From: Deltaproteobacteria bacterium
GTDB taxonomy: Bacteria; Myxococcota_A; Polyangia; Haliangiales; Haliangiaceae
Direction: 5' to 3'
DNA: 64,000 nt
Assembly (NCBI GenBank): GCA_021413675.1
Contig: JAIOQA010000215.1
Coordinates: 1-64,000 of the forward strand
Positions 18,056 to 25,741 of this stretch are shown one piece after another. The first letter of the stretch is position 1; every line of letters begins with the position of its first letter. A program made the translations under genes and the position numbers. Below the pieces are notes generated by a model. That model was not told the origin of the DNA and did no database searches. It saw only the letters and a list, made by a program, of their open reading frames with translations.

Positions 18056-18645
18056 GGGATGATCAGGACGGTGTGCTCGAACGCGGCCACGGTCTGATCG
18101 CGATCCGCGGGGTCGGTGGGCGTGCGATTGCTGATGTCGACGCGGACGTCGGCGTCGGCGACGTTCATGCGCAGCGTCCCGAGCGCCTGGTCGGGATCGC
18201 CGGGCAGCACATCGGCCGCCGACAGCGTGAACGACGACAGGTCACCACCTGCCGCCGCCGGCGGCATCTGCTCGAACGCGAGCTGCGCGGGCGTGACCGG
18301 CGTGTTGGTGTACATGACCAGCACCATGTCGTAGGCGCCCTTGCTGAAGATCGCCGGCGTCGTCGCCTCGATCGAGAGGCTGGCGGGGACCGTGCCCCAC
18401 TCCTGGTAGAGCGCGGGGTCGTTGCCCGAGGAGAACCCGGCCGGGAAGACGCCGACGTAGTAGGGCTTGCCGACGACGTCAGCCGGGGCGTGCGTCGCGA
18501 TCGTCGCCGACGGGCTCAGGAACGGCAGCTCGCCGGCGGCGTTGGTGGTGAGCGTGGCGCTCATCGTGAGCGTGTGCGCGTCGTCGTCGGTGGCGCAGGC
18601 AGCGAGCGGCAGGCAGGCGAGGAACAGAACGTGGCGAAGAGACAT
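18052..18645 (-). CDS. Predicted lipoprotein, unknown function
   Basis: This 197-residue protein has a lipoprotein signal (LACLPLAAC) followed by about 175 residues rich in beta-strand-like sequence with no recognised motif. ATG 18645 is preceded by GGGGGTC, a usable ribosome site; a TTG at 18657 is less likely. Its stop overlaps the cytochrome peroxidase start, so the two form an operon and may act together at the outer membrane or periplasm. The gene diverges from another small lipoprotein gene at 18763. No function is proposed. Confidence 0.75.
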   Translation of the reverse strand: MSLRHVLFLACLPLAACATDDDAHTLTMSATLTTNAAGELPFLSPSATIATHAPADVVGKPYYVGVFPAGFSSGNDPALYQEWGTVPASLSIEATTPAIFSKGAYDMVLVMYTNTPVTPAQLAFEQMPPAAAGGDLSSFTLSAADVLPGDPDQALGTLRMNVADADVRVDISNRTPTDPADRDQTVAAFEHTVLIIP

Positions 18646-18677
18646 GGCGACCCCCAATCCGGTGTGGAACGGCGGTC

Positions 18678-18707
18678 ATCTTTGGACAGGACAAAGTAGA
18701 CAGTCAA
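18678..18707 (-). promoter_or_regulatory. Possible sigma-70-type promoter for the lipoprotein/peroxidase operon
   Basis: On the minus strand TTGACT (18702-18707) lies 18 bases before AAAGAT (18678-18683), 33 bases upstream of ATG 18645. The region is unusually AT-rich for this window. The -35 match is good and the -10 match is weak. Confidence 0.33.
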
Positions 18708-18762
18708 CAGTGCAACTTCTTACTTCTGATTGTAGCGTGCCCGTCACCTGGAGGTCGAACCG

Positions 18763-19320
18763 ATGACGACTCGCGCCCTGCTGCTCGCTTGCCTCGCGCT
18801 CCCGCTCACCGCCTGCTCGAGCGACAGCTCACCGGCGAGCGTGGATGCCGCCGCGTCCCCGACGGTCGACGCCGCGCCCGGATCGCCCGACGCCGCGCCC
18901 GGATCGCCGGATGCGGCGCCGGCGTCGACGGCCCGGCTGACCGGATCGATCACGCGCTCGGCCGCGCCGATGGGCGACGCAATGGGCAACGTCTACGTCG
19001 CGCTGTTCGATCAGGATCCGATCGCCCACAAGGACACCGCCCAGGTGGTCGGCAACGCGCTCCTGATGAACGTGAACCTCGCCGCGACGGGCGCGAAGAT
19101 CGACTACGCCGTCGAGAACGTCGCGCCGCGCGCCGAGGCCTACTACCTGATCGCGTTCCTCGACGACAACGCCAACGTCGATCCGACGATGCCGGCGGCC
19201 GCGGGCCCGGACAAGGGCGACCTGGTCAGCCTGCAGGGCGTCTCGGCGCCGAAGGTGATGCTGACCACCGCGGGCGCGCACACGCAGGACATCGATCTCA
19301 ACCTCGTCATGCCGTTCTGA
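18763..19320 (+). CDS. Predicted lipoprotein, unknown function
   Basis: This 185-residue protein has a lipoprotein signal (ALPLTAC), then a low-complexity linker with two exact DAAPGSP repeats, then a compact domain starting near residue 60. The linker is typical of myxobacterial surface lipoproteins. The C-terminal domain (VYVALFDQDPI, YYLIAFLDDNANVDP) contains an Asp/Asn-rich DDNANVDP loop that might bind calcium, which is speculative. A GGAGG ribosome site precedes ATG 18763. It diverges from the peroxidase operon and converges with the heme-motif lipoprotein gene at 19330. Confidence 0.78.
   Translation: MTTRALLLACLALPLTACSSDSSPASVDAAASPTVDAAPGSPDAAPGSPDAAPASTARLTGSITRSAAPMGDAMGNVYVALFDQDPIAHKDTAQVVGNALLMNVNLAATGAKIDYAVENVAPRAEAYYLIAFLDDNANVDPTMPAAAGPDKGDLVSLQGVSAPKVMLTTAGAHTQDIDLNLVMPF
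18868..18909 (+). repeat. Two 21-base tandem units in a lipoprotein linker
   Basis: Two adjacent 21-base copies, differing only in the last base, encode DAAPGSP twice. They lie in the linker after the lipobox and are probably a slippage product with no separate role. Confidence 0.85.
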
Positions 19321-19329
19321 TCGCGCGCG

Positions 19330-21063
19330 TCAGTTCACCGGGATGATCTGCGTCGTCCACTGCGCGATGTGATTGCTGGTCGCGAGATCCTGGAACGGCA
19401 GCCAGAACATCGGGCCGCTGGGATCCGCGCCCGCGGCCGCGCGCGCCGGGAAGAACGGCGCCATCCACAGCTGCGGGCGGCCGGCGCCGGCGCGCACGCC
19501 GAACCCGCGCTTCGACGAGATCGTGAACCAGAACACCGGCTCGTGATCGGGGCCGGTGGTCTGCGCGAACGGCGCCCACCGCGCCCACGAGTTGGTGAGC
19601 CCGGTGGTGACGTCGGCGCTGGTGAGGCGGCGCGGCGGCTGGGCGCCATCGGCGCGCACGACCCAGAGCTGCGCGCGATCGTCGTCGTAGCAGTCGCCGA
19701 GGACGACGTCGTAGAGGATCCACACGCCGTCGGGTGAGAAGGTCGGGTAGCAGTAGCGCAGCCCGGTGCCCGGCGACGACAGGAGCCGCTCGGGCGCTCC
19801 GAACGCGCCGTTGACCACGCGCTGCTCGTACATCTCGCTCGGGCCCGAGGGGAACACGTCGTTGCCGTCGGTGTAGCTGACCCAGACCACGCGATCGCCC
19901 TGCGGCGAGACATCGGGGTGGTCGGCCTTGCCGAGGGTGTCGAGGGTCGCGCGGATCGCGCCGGTCGCGGTGTCGCGCCAGGTCAGCGTGCCCTGGTAGG
20001 TCGCGACGAAGCTCTGGCCGTCGGGGAAGAAGCTGGTGAAGTTGCTGCGCAGCGCGGTGCCGTCGTCGGGCAGCATCGCGGTGCGGGTCGCGACGTCCAT
20101 GATCGTCGACGGGCCATCGTTGCCGCCATACGTGACGGCCAGCTTGGTGCCGTCGCGCGACAGCGCGTGGCAGCCGACGCAGCGGCCGCCGTCCTCGGCC
20201 GGCCCGAGGTAGCGCTCGGCGGCGTGCTCGGGGTCGCCGAAGTCATGGCGATACAGCCCCTGCGCCGACGCCGCCCAGTAGTAGACGCCGCCGCGCACGT
20301 CTTCGGAGGTGATCGCGAGCGTGACCGGCGCCGACGTGCCGGCCGCGGGCGTTGCGACGCGGCTGTCGATGCCGCGCACGGTGATCGTCACCTCCGCGCC
20401 GCGATGCGAGGGCCCGATCAGCTGCCAGTCGGCGGCGCGCAGCTGCACGAAGCTCGCGGGCGAGGTCACGCGGCTGTAGGTGTCGAGCTCGACGTACGGC
20501 GAGCGCACCGCGATCTCGAACAGGTCGTTGCCGTGGGTATCGCTCCAGTGGATGTCGAGGATGCCGAGGTTGGGCGGCACGATCGTCCCGGTCACCGGAT
20601 AGACCAGGCTCGGGGCGCGCTGCGGATCTTCGGCGGCCGACGCGAACAGCGCCGGCGCGTAGCCGGGCACGCTCGGATCGATGCGGTGCTGATGCACGCT
20701 GACCTCGACCTCGGCGCTGGCGGTCAGGCCGCTGGTCATCGCGGTCACGGTGCCGCGGCCCGCGCGCGCGCCGGCGGCGGTCAGCGCCGCGCCGTGGAAC
20801 TCGCCGAGGCCGTCGTCCACCGCGAAGCTGGTCGCGGCGGTGACGTCGGTGCGCGAGCCATCGGCGCGAACCAAGGTCGCGGTGTACGCCACGGTCTGCG
20901 CGACGCCGTCGGTCACGGTGACCGATGCGTGCGCGGGCGCGAGCTCGAGGGTCGGCGCCGGCGTGTCGCCGCCGTCGCTGTCGTCGCCGCCGCCAACGCG
21001 GGCGTGCGCGGTGCACGCCGCCACCACGAGAACCAACGTTCCGAGCCTGCCTGTGGATCGCAT
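19330..21063 (-). CDS. Heme-motif propeller lipoprotein A (BIG2-like plus CxxCH)
   Basis: This 577-residue exported lipoprotein (LVLVVAAC) has a bacterial Ig-like segment at about residues 30-130, then a domain with one c-type heme motif CVGCHALSRDG near residue 300, and a C-terminal set of TolB/WD40-like blades (FSPDGVWILYD). It ends in IIPVN. ATG 21063 has a GAGGAGGG ribosome site. The protein at 22950-24800 has the same layout and the matching heme motif CTSCHSLSREG, so they are paralogs. A single heme next to a propeller suggests an outer-surface or periplasmic redox or binding protein. Partner and substrate are unknown. Confidence 0.82.
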   Translation of the reverse strand: MRSTGRLGTLVLVVAACTAHARVGGGDDSDGGDTPAPTLELAPAHASVTVTDGVAQTVAYTATLVRADGSRTDVTAATSFAVDDGLGEFHGAALTAAGARAGRGTVTAMTSGLTASAEVEVSVHQHRIDPSVPGYAPALFASAAEDPQRAPSLVYPVTGTIVPPNLGILDIHWSDTHGNDLFEIAVRSPYVELDTYSRVTSPASFVQLRAADWQLIGPSHRGAEVTITVRGIDSRVATPAAGTSAPVTLAITSEDVRGGVYYWAASAQGLYRHDFGDPEHAAERYLGPAEDGGRCVGCHALSRDGTKLAVTYGGNDGPSTIMDVATRTAMLPDDGTALRSNFTSFFPDGQSFVATYQGTLTWRDTATGAIRATLDTLGKADHPDVSPQGDRVVWVSYTDGNDVFPSGPSEMYEQRVVNGAFGAPERLLSSPGTGLRYCYPTFSPDGVWILYDVVLGDCYDDDRAQLWVVRADGAQPPRRLTSADVTTGLTNSWARWAPFAQTTGPDHEPVFWFTISSKRGFGVRAGAGRPQLWMAPFFPARAAAGADPSGPMFWLPFQDLATSNHIAQWTTQIIPVN

Positions 21064-21230
21064 GGAGCCCTCCTCGAGGGTCCAGGTGCCATGTCGCGCG
21101 CTTGATCCGCATCGACCCGCGCGGCCACCGCGATGACCGCGCCGGACACGACGTCGTCGTCGGAGATCGTGGGCCATCGTACGGTCGTTGCCGCGCGCGA
21201 ACGTGACCCTGGCGGCCACGCGTGGCCGGC

Positions 21231-21249
21231 GCGGTCAATGCTTGACCGC
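21231..21249. promoter_or_regulatory. Perfect inverted repeat upstream of the AraC-type gene
   Basis: GCGGTCAA and TTGACCGC are perfect complements around TGC, centred 41 bases before ATG 21281. It lies in the 217-base divergent gap between the AraC-type regulator and heme lipoprotein A. It is a candidate operator for either gene. Confidence 0.5.
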
Positions 21250-21280
21250 ATGCGCGCCGGTCGCCAGGCTGGTTCTACGT

Positions 21281-22300
21281 ATGCGCCTGTCGGTCGCGAT
21301 CGCCCGCGCTCTCTGCGCCCACGTGAAGCGCCACGGCCTCGAGCCGGATGCGCTGCTCGCGCTCGCCGGCGTGCGCGCCGATCTGCTCGCCGATCCGATC
21401 GCGCTGGTGTCCGCCGACGACTTCCAGCGCGTGGTCGCCGCCGCGTACGTGGTCACCGGCGATCCCGCGCTCGGCCTGCGGGTCGGCGCCGAGGCGCCGA
21501 TGGGCATGCTCCACGTCGTCGGGCACCTGCTCGCGAGCGCGGAGACCTTGCGCGACGCGTTCGGCTGGTTCCGGCGGTTCCTGCCGCTGATCGCGCCCGA
21601 AGATCGCTACGAGCTCCTCGACGGTGAGCACGAGGCGCTGTTCCGGTTCGAGCCGGCCGCGATCGATCCGCAGGTCCGGCGGTTCCAGGTCGAGGCCACG
21701 CTGACCTACACGATCCGGGTCGCGAACACGCTGCTGGTCGATCCCAACCCGCCGACCGAGGTCACGTTCGCGTACGCGCGGCCGGCGCACGCCGACGTCT
21801 ACGCCGCGGTCCTCGGCTGCGCGGTGCGGTTCGACGCCGATCACCACGCGATCCGGTTCCCGCGGTTCGCGCTCGACTCGGCACTGCCGCTCGCCGATCG
21901 CGGGCTCGGCGATGCGCTGCGCGGGCGCGCCGAGCACCTGCTCGCGGTGCGCGCGGCCGAGCGCGACGCCGAGGTCGCGCTGCCGGCGCGGGTCATGGGC
22001 ATCCTGCGCCGGTCGCCGCGCCTCGACGAGATCGCACTCGACGACGTCGCGCGCGAGCTGCGGACGACGCCGCGCACGCTGCGCCGCCACCTCGCGCACC
22101 ATGGCCGCGGCTTCGCGGCGCTGCTCGACGACGTGCGCCGCGAGCGGGCGTGCACCGAGCTCGCGGTGCCGTCGACGATGGTCAAGCAGCTCGCCGAGCA
22201 GCTCGGCTTCTCGGAGCCGACCGCGCTCCACCGCGCGTTCAAGCGGTGGACCGGGCAGACGATCGGCGCGTTCCGGCGCCGCGCGCAGCTCGCGCCGTAG
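21281..22300 (+). CDS. AraC-family transcriptional regulator with arabinose-binding-type N-domain
   Basis: This 339-residue regulator has an N-terminal domain of about 200 residues like those in OruR/ArgR-type AraC regulators (HVKRHGLEPDALLALAGV, ALGLRVG). The C-terminal double helix-turn-helix shows LDDVARELRTTPRTLRRHL and the second helix block VKQLAEQLGFSEPTALHRAFKRWTG. ATG 21281 was chosen because family members start about here; longer starts reach back into the palindromic region. It diverges from heme lipoprotein A, a candidate target together with its paralog downstream. The effector is unknown. Confidence 0.92.
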   Translation: MRLSVAIARALCAHVKRHGLEPDALLALAGVRADLLADPIALVSADDFQRVVAAAYVVTGDPALGLRVGAEAPMGMLHVVGHLLASAETLRDAFGWFRRFLPLIAPEDRYELLDGEHEALFRFEPAAIDPQVRRFQVEATLTYTIRVANTLLVDPNPPTEVTFAYARPAHADVYAAVLGCAVRFDADHHAIRFPRFALDSALPLADRGLGDALRGRAEHLLAVRAAERDAEVALPARVMGILRRSPRLDEIALDDVARELRTTPRTLRRHLAHHGRGFAALLDDVRRERACTELAVPSTMVKQLAEQLGFSEPTALHRAFKRWTGQTIGAFRRRAQLAP

Positions 22301-22302
22301 CG

Positions 22303-22758
22303 CTACGCCGTCGCCTGGGCGGCGCGCGACTTGATGTCGGTCTTGATCGACTCGACCTGATCGACGGTCAGGCCGAACGCCTTCACGTAGACCGACAGGA
22401 CGTTCTTCTCCTCGAGGGTCATCTGGAGATCGGACGCCATGATCGAGCCCATCGCGTAGAAGAGCTTCTCGCGCAGGACCGGATCGGGCAGGCGCTCGGC
22501 GACCTGGTTGATCAGCGAGGCCGCCTCTTCGGGCGTCTTCATCGCGATGATGCGCGTGCGCACCGCGAGCAGCTGCTCCATGACCTTCGCGGGCTCGAGG
22601 TTCCAGGGCACCGCATTGACCTCGGCCTCGAACTGCTTGGTCTCCGCCGGCGTCGTCTTGTGGTCGGCGACCACGGCGAGCACCAGCGACTCCATGATCG
22701 CGACCTGCTGGTCAGCGCTCAGTCCGTCGAGATCCTGCTTCTTGATTTCGTAACCCAT
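22303..22758 (-). CDS. TerB-like tellurite-resistance-family protein
   Basis: This 151-residue all-helical cytoplasmic protein resembles the TerB/DjlA N-domain family: ADQQVAIMESLVLAVVADHKTTPAETKQFE matches the pattern of an acidic helix followed by a conserved D and E. ATG 22758 has a GGAGGT ribosome site eight bases upstream. The stop lies two bases from the AraC gene stop, so the two are convergent. TerB-like proteins are linked to metal or stress sensing at membranes, but the precise role here is unknown. Confidence 0.72.
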   Translation of the reverse strand: MGYEIKKQDLDGLSADQQVAIMESLVLAVVADHKTTPAETKQFEAEVNAVPWNLEPAKVMEQLLAVRTRIIAMKTPEEAASLINQVAERLPDPVLREKLFYAMGSIMASDLQMTLEEKNVLSVYVKAFGLTVDQVESIKTDIKSRAAQATA

Positions 22759-22936
22759 GGGTACCTCCGCGCGAGAAGGTGTGCACGCGCCACCTCTCGC
22801 ACAACCGCGGCGCCCGAAATAGATCGAGATTCCATGGGAGTGAGCGCGGGCGCTCGGTGCGCGCTGGCGCACGCAAGGCGGTACGACCAATCGTCGACGA
22901 GGACGCAAGAAGTGCGATCGCGTTCGCGCCTGCCGC

Positions 22937-22942
22937 TATCAT
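22937..22942 (+). promoter_or_regulatory. -10-like box for leaderless heme lipoprotein B
   Basis: TATCAT ends seven bases before ATG 22950. It overlaps the alternative ATG at 22941, which favours 22950 as the start. No ribosome site is visible. Confidence 0.4.
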
Positions 22943-22949
22943 GCGCGGC

Positions 22950-24800
22950 ATGGGGCTCCATCCTTTCGTGCGCGCGCGGTCGCTGGCAGGTCTGGTGCTC
23001 GCGCTCGCGCTCGCGGCCTGCGGTAGCAAGTCGAGCGGTGACGGTGACGCGACCGGCGCGATCTACGATCGCATCGAGCTCGAGCCGCCGACGTCGACCG
23101 TGTCGGTGCCGCTCGGCGGCAGCGCGACGCAGAGCTACCAGGTGTTCGGCGTGGTCGGGAACAACCGCACCGAGATCACGAGTGGATGCGGGCTGTCACT
23201 CGACATCACGTTCGGCACCGCGACCGCGGCGACGGTGACCGTGCGGCCGCACGGCGGCAAGACCCTGGTCACGGCGCTGTGCGGCACGCAGACCGGCACC
23301 GCGCAGCTCGCGGTCGAGCTGACCGGCACGATCGTCACCGGCACCGCGCCCGGCAACGCCGCCGATCTGTTCGGCGCGGCCACGCTCGGCGCCGATCCGG
23401 CGCGCACCCCGGCGATCGAGTATCCGATCGACCAGGCGATCGCGCCGGTCAACATCCCGCCGATCGAGGCGCAGTGGACCGCGGCCGGCAACGACCTCTT
23501 CCACCTGGCGCTCACCGGCAGCTACGCCACGATCGACGTCTACACGACGGATCTCCAGGCGACCCTGAGCGCGCCCGACTGGGCGGCGCTGGTCCAGACC
23601 GTCGCCGGCTCGAACCTCGCGATCAAGATCGAGGCGCTGGCGCAGGCCGACGCGACCACGCGCTACGCCGGCGCGCCGGTTTCGCTCGTGCTGTCGCACG
23701 ACACCGTCAACATGACGGCCATCTACTACTGGGCCTCGTCGCAGGGCAACATCATGACCCAGACGTTCGGCAGCTCCGATCCGCCGGCGCTGGTCAAGAA
23801 CGACTGCACCTCGTGCCACTCGCTGTCGCGCGAGGGCACGCGCCTTGGCTACAGCCGCTGCGTCGGCAACGACTGCAACCAGCTCTACGCCGGCTTCCTG
23901 AAGTACGACGCGCAGACCCAGAAGTGGGGCGAGGCGGTCGACGCCAACGCCAAGGCGATCCACGGCTCGTACACGACGTTCGCGCCGGTCGGCAACCCGT
24001 TTCCGACCGACGCGACCTCGGCGGCGATCGTCACGATGATCAATGGCACGCTGTCCCTCTACGATCCCGACACCGGCGCGGCGATGCCGTCGAACCTCGA
24101 CGACGTCTCGACCCACGGGCCGGGCGCGCCGCGCTCCGGGTTGATGGCCGACTGGTCGGCGTCCGGCGAGCAGGTCGTGTTCGCGTCGACGCCACACCCC
24201 GGCCAGTGGATCGATCTGTCCGACAGCCGGATCGCGACGATGAGCTACGCGTACACCAACGGCCAGCACGTCTTCGGCGAGCCGCAGTTCCTGGTGCCGG
24301 ATCCGATCACGCTGCCCGGCGGCACGTACACGAACTTCTTCTTCCCGAGCTACTCCGGCGACGGCAAGCTGATCGTGTTCAACGCCGCGCGCGGCGCGTG
24401 GCGCAACTTCAGCAACGCCGCGTCCGCGGGCCAGCGCCTGATGCTGGCGGCCGCGGATGGCGCGTGGGTCACGGATCTGACCGCGCTCAACGGCGGTACC
24501 GTCGACAACGACATCACCTGGCCGCACTGGGCGCCGGGCGAGACCACCGACTACTACTGGATCGTGTTCTCGAGCGAGCGCGACTACGGCCACGAGATCA
24601 CCGCGGGGCACACGGATCCGTCGTGCGTCGCCAACGGCGTGCGGCAGTGCAAGCAGATCTGGATCGGCGCGATCGCCAAGTCGAAGCTGGCGAGCGGCGG
24701 GACGATCGATCCGAGCGCGCCGCCGGTGTGGCTGCCGGGCCAGGATCCGAAGGCCGACAACATCAGCCCGTACTGGACCGTGCCGGTCCCGGTCAACTGA
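22950..24800 (+). CDS. Heme-motif propeller lipoprotein B
   Basis: This 616-residue exported lipoprotein (LALALAAC) is a paralog of the protein at 19330-21063. It has the same order: lipobox, Ig-like region, a domain with PIDQAIAPVNIPPIEAQW, one c-type heme motif CTSCHSLSREG near residue 285, propeller-like repeats (FPSYSGDGKLIVF), and a PVN ending. It also has extra cysteines (SRCVGNDCN) shortly after the heme motif. ATG 22941 is three codons upstream and equally possible. The last eight bases overlap the stop region of the convergent hydrolase gene. Role inferred as surface redox or binding. Confidence 0.82.
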   Translation: MGLHPFVRARSLAGLVLALALAACGSKSSGDGDATGAIYDRIELEPPTSTVSVPLGGSATQSYQVFGVVGNNRTEITSGCGLSLDITFGTATAATVTVRPHGGKTLVTALCGTQTGTAQLAVELTGTIVTGTAPGNAADLFGAATLGADPARTPAIEYPIDQAIAPVNIPPIEAQWTAAGNDLFHLALTGSYATIDVYTTDLQATLSAPDWAALVQTVAGSNLAIKIEALAQADATTRYAGAPVSLVLSHDTVNMTAIYYWASSQGNIMTQTFGSSDPPALVKNDCTSCHSLSREGTRLGYSRCVGNDCNQLYAGFLKYDAQTQKWGEAVDANAKAIHGSYTTFAPVGNPFPTDATSAAIVTMINGTLSLYDPDTGAAMPSNLDDVSTHGPGAPRSGLMADWSASGEQVVFASTPHPGQWIDLSDSRIATMSYAYTNGQHVFGEPQFLVPDPITLPGGTYTNFFFPSYSGDGKLIVFNAARGAWRNFSNAASAGQRLMLAAADGAWVTDLTALNGGTVDNDITWPHWAPGETTDYYWIVFSSERDYGHEITAGHTDPSCVANGVRQCKQIWIGAIAKSKLASGGTIDPSAPPVWLPGQDPKADNISPYWTVPVPVN

Positions 24801-25614
24801 GGCGACGAAGGTTCGGCGGCTCAGCAAGAGGCGCTTCGCGCTTGGATGAGATCGGGACCGTCGTCCTCGACGGGGCCGATCGATCGAAAAGAAACGCGGT
24901 CGCGCGCGCCGCGAAGCCGTCGCGCGCGGCGGTGAAGATCGCGTCGTGGCCGGCGTCGGGGATGACCCAGAGGCTGGCCCGCGGGATCGCGCGATACAGC
25001 TCGACCGCGAGCTCGACCGGGTAGAGCTCGTCGCGGTCGCCGTGGACGATCAGCGTGCGTGCGGTGATCGCGGCGAGGTCGGCGGCGGTGAACGCGAGGT
25101 CGGTCCGATCGGCGGCGAAGGTGGCCGGCTGCCGCCACATCGCGTCGAGCTGGTCGGCGCGGTGGCGGGTCGCGAGGGCGTCGCGGGTCGCGGCCTCGAG
25201 GGGCGCGTTTGCGATCTGCGCCATCAGCGCGCGGGTCGCGTCGGGGACGCGCGGCGCGGCGCCGGCGAGGATCATGGCGTCGACGCGATCGGGAGCGAGG
25301 GTCGCGAGGTGCAGCAAGGTCTTGGCGCCGAGGCTCTGGCCGATCGCGGCGCAGCGCGCGATACCGAGGTGATCGAGGACCGCGAGCACGTCGCGCGCGC
25401 AGGCGGCGTACGTGATCGGCCAGCGCGCGGTCGAGCGGCCGTGGCCGCGCTGATCGATCGCGATCACGCGGAACGCGCGGCGCAGCGCGGGAAGATCGAA
25501 GAGCACGCTCCAGTCGGCGGCGGTGCCGGTGAAGCCGTGCAGGAGGACGAGCGCGGGGCCATCGCCCGCGTCGTCGACGTGGAGGGTCGCATCGGGGAGC
25601 TCGAGGATCGGCAT
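24793..25614 (-). CDS. Alpha/beta-hydrolase fold enzyme
   Basis: This 273-residue hydrolase has the oxyanion block LLHGFTG, the nucleophile elbow GQSLG, catalytic Asp in HGDRDELYP and catalytic His in DAGHDAIF. The triad is complete. It belongs to the broad family of esterases, lactonases and enol-lactone hydrolases, and the substrate cannot be read from sequence. ATG 25614 has TACCAC six bases upstream, possibly a leaderless promoter. The 3-prime end overlaps the convergent lipoprotein B gene by eight bases. Confidence 0.9.
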   Translation of the reverse strand: MPILELPDATLHVDDAGDGPALVLLHGFTGTAADWSVLFDLPALRRAFRVIAIDQRGHGRSTARWPITYAACARDVLAVLDHLGIARCAAIGQSLGAKTLLHLATLAPDRVDAMILAGAAPRVPDATRALMAQIANAPLEAATRDALATRHRADQLDAMWRQPATFAADRTDLAFTAADLAAITARTLIVHGDRDELYPVELAVELYRAIPRASLWVIPDAGHDAIFTAARDGFAARATAFLFDRSAPSRTTVPISSKREAPLAEPPNLRRLS

Positions 25615-25729
25615 GCGGCGGTGGTACGCGAGCCGCGCCGACGATGGCAGCTGGGATCGGATCCGGGTATCATGGGAGACGCTCGACAGGGCACGCGGGG
25701 CCGCCGGCGGTGTGTCGCCGAGACTGCGC

Positions 25730-25735
25730 TACGGT
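25730..25735 (+). promoter_or_regulatory. -10-like box for leaderless FUSC gene
   Basis: TACGGT ends six bases before ATG 25742, and no ribosome site is visible between them. Confidence 0.35.
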
Positions 25736-25741
25736 GCGGCG

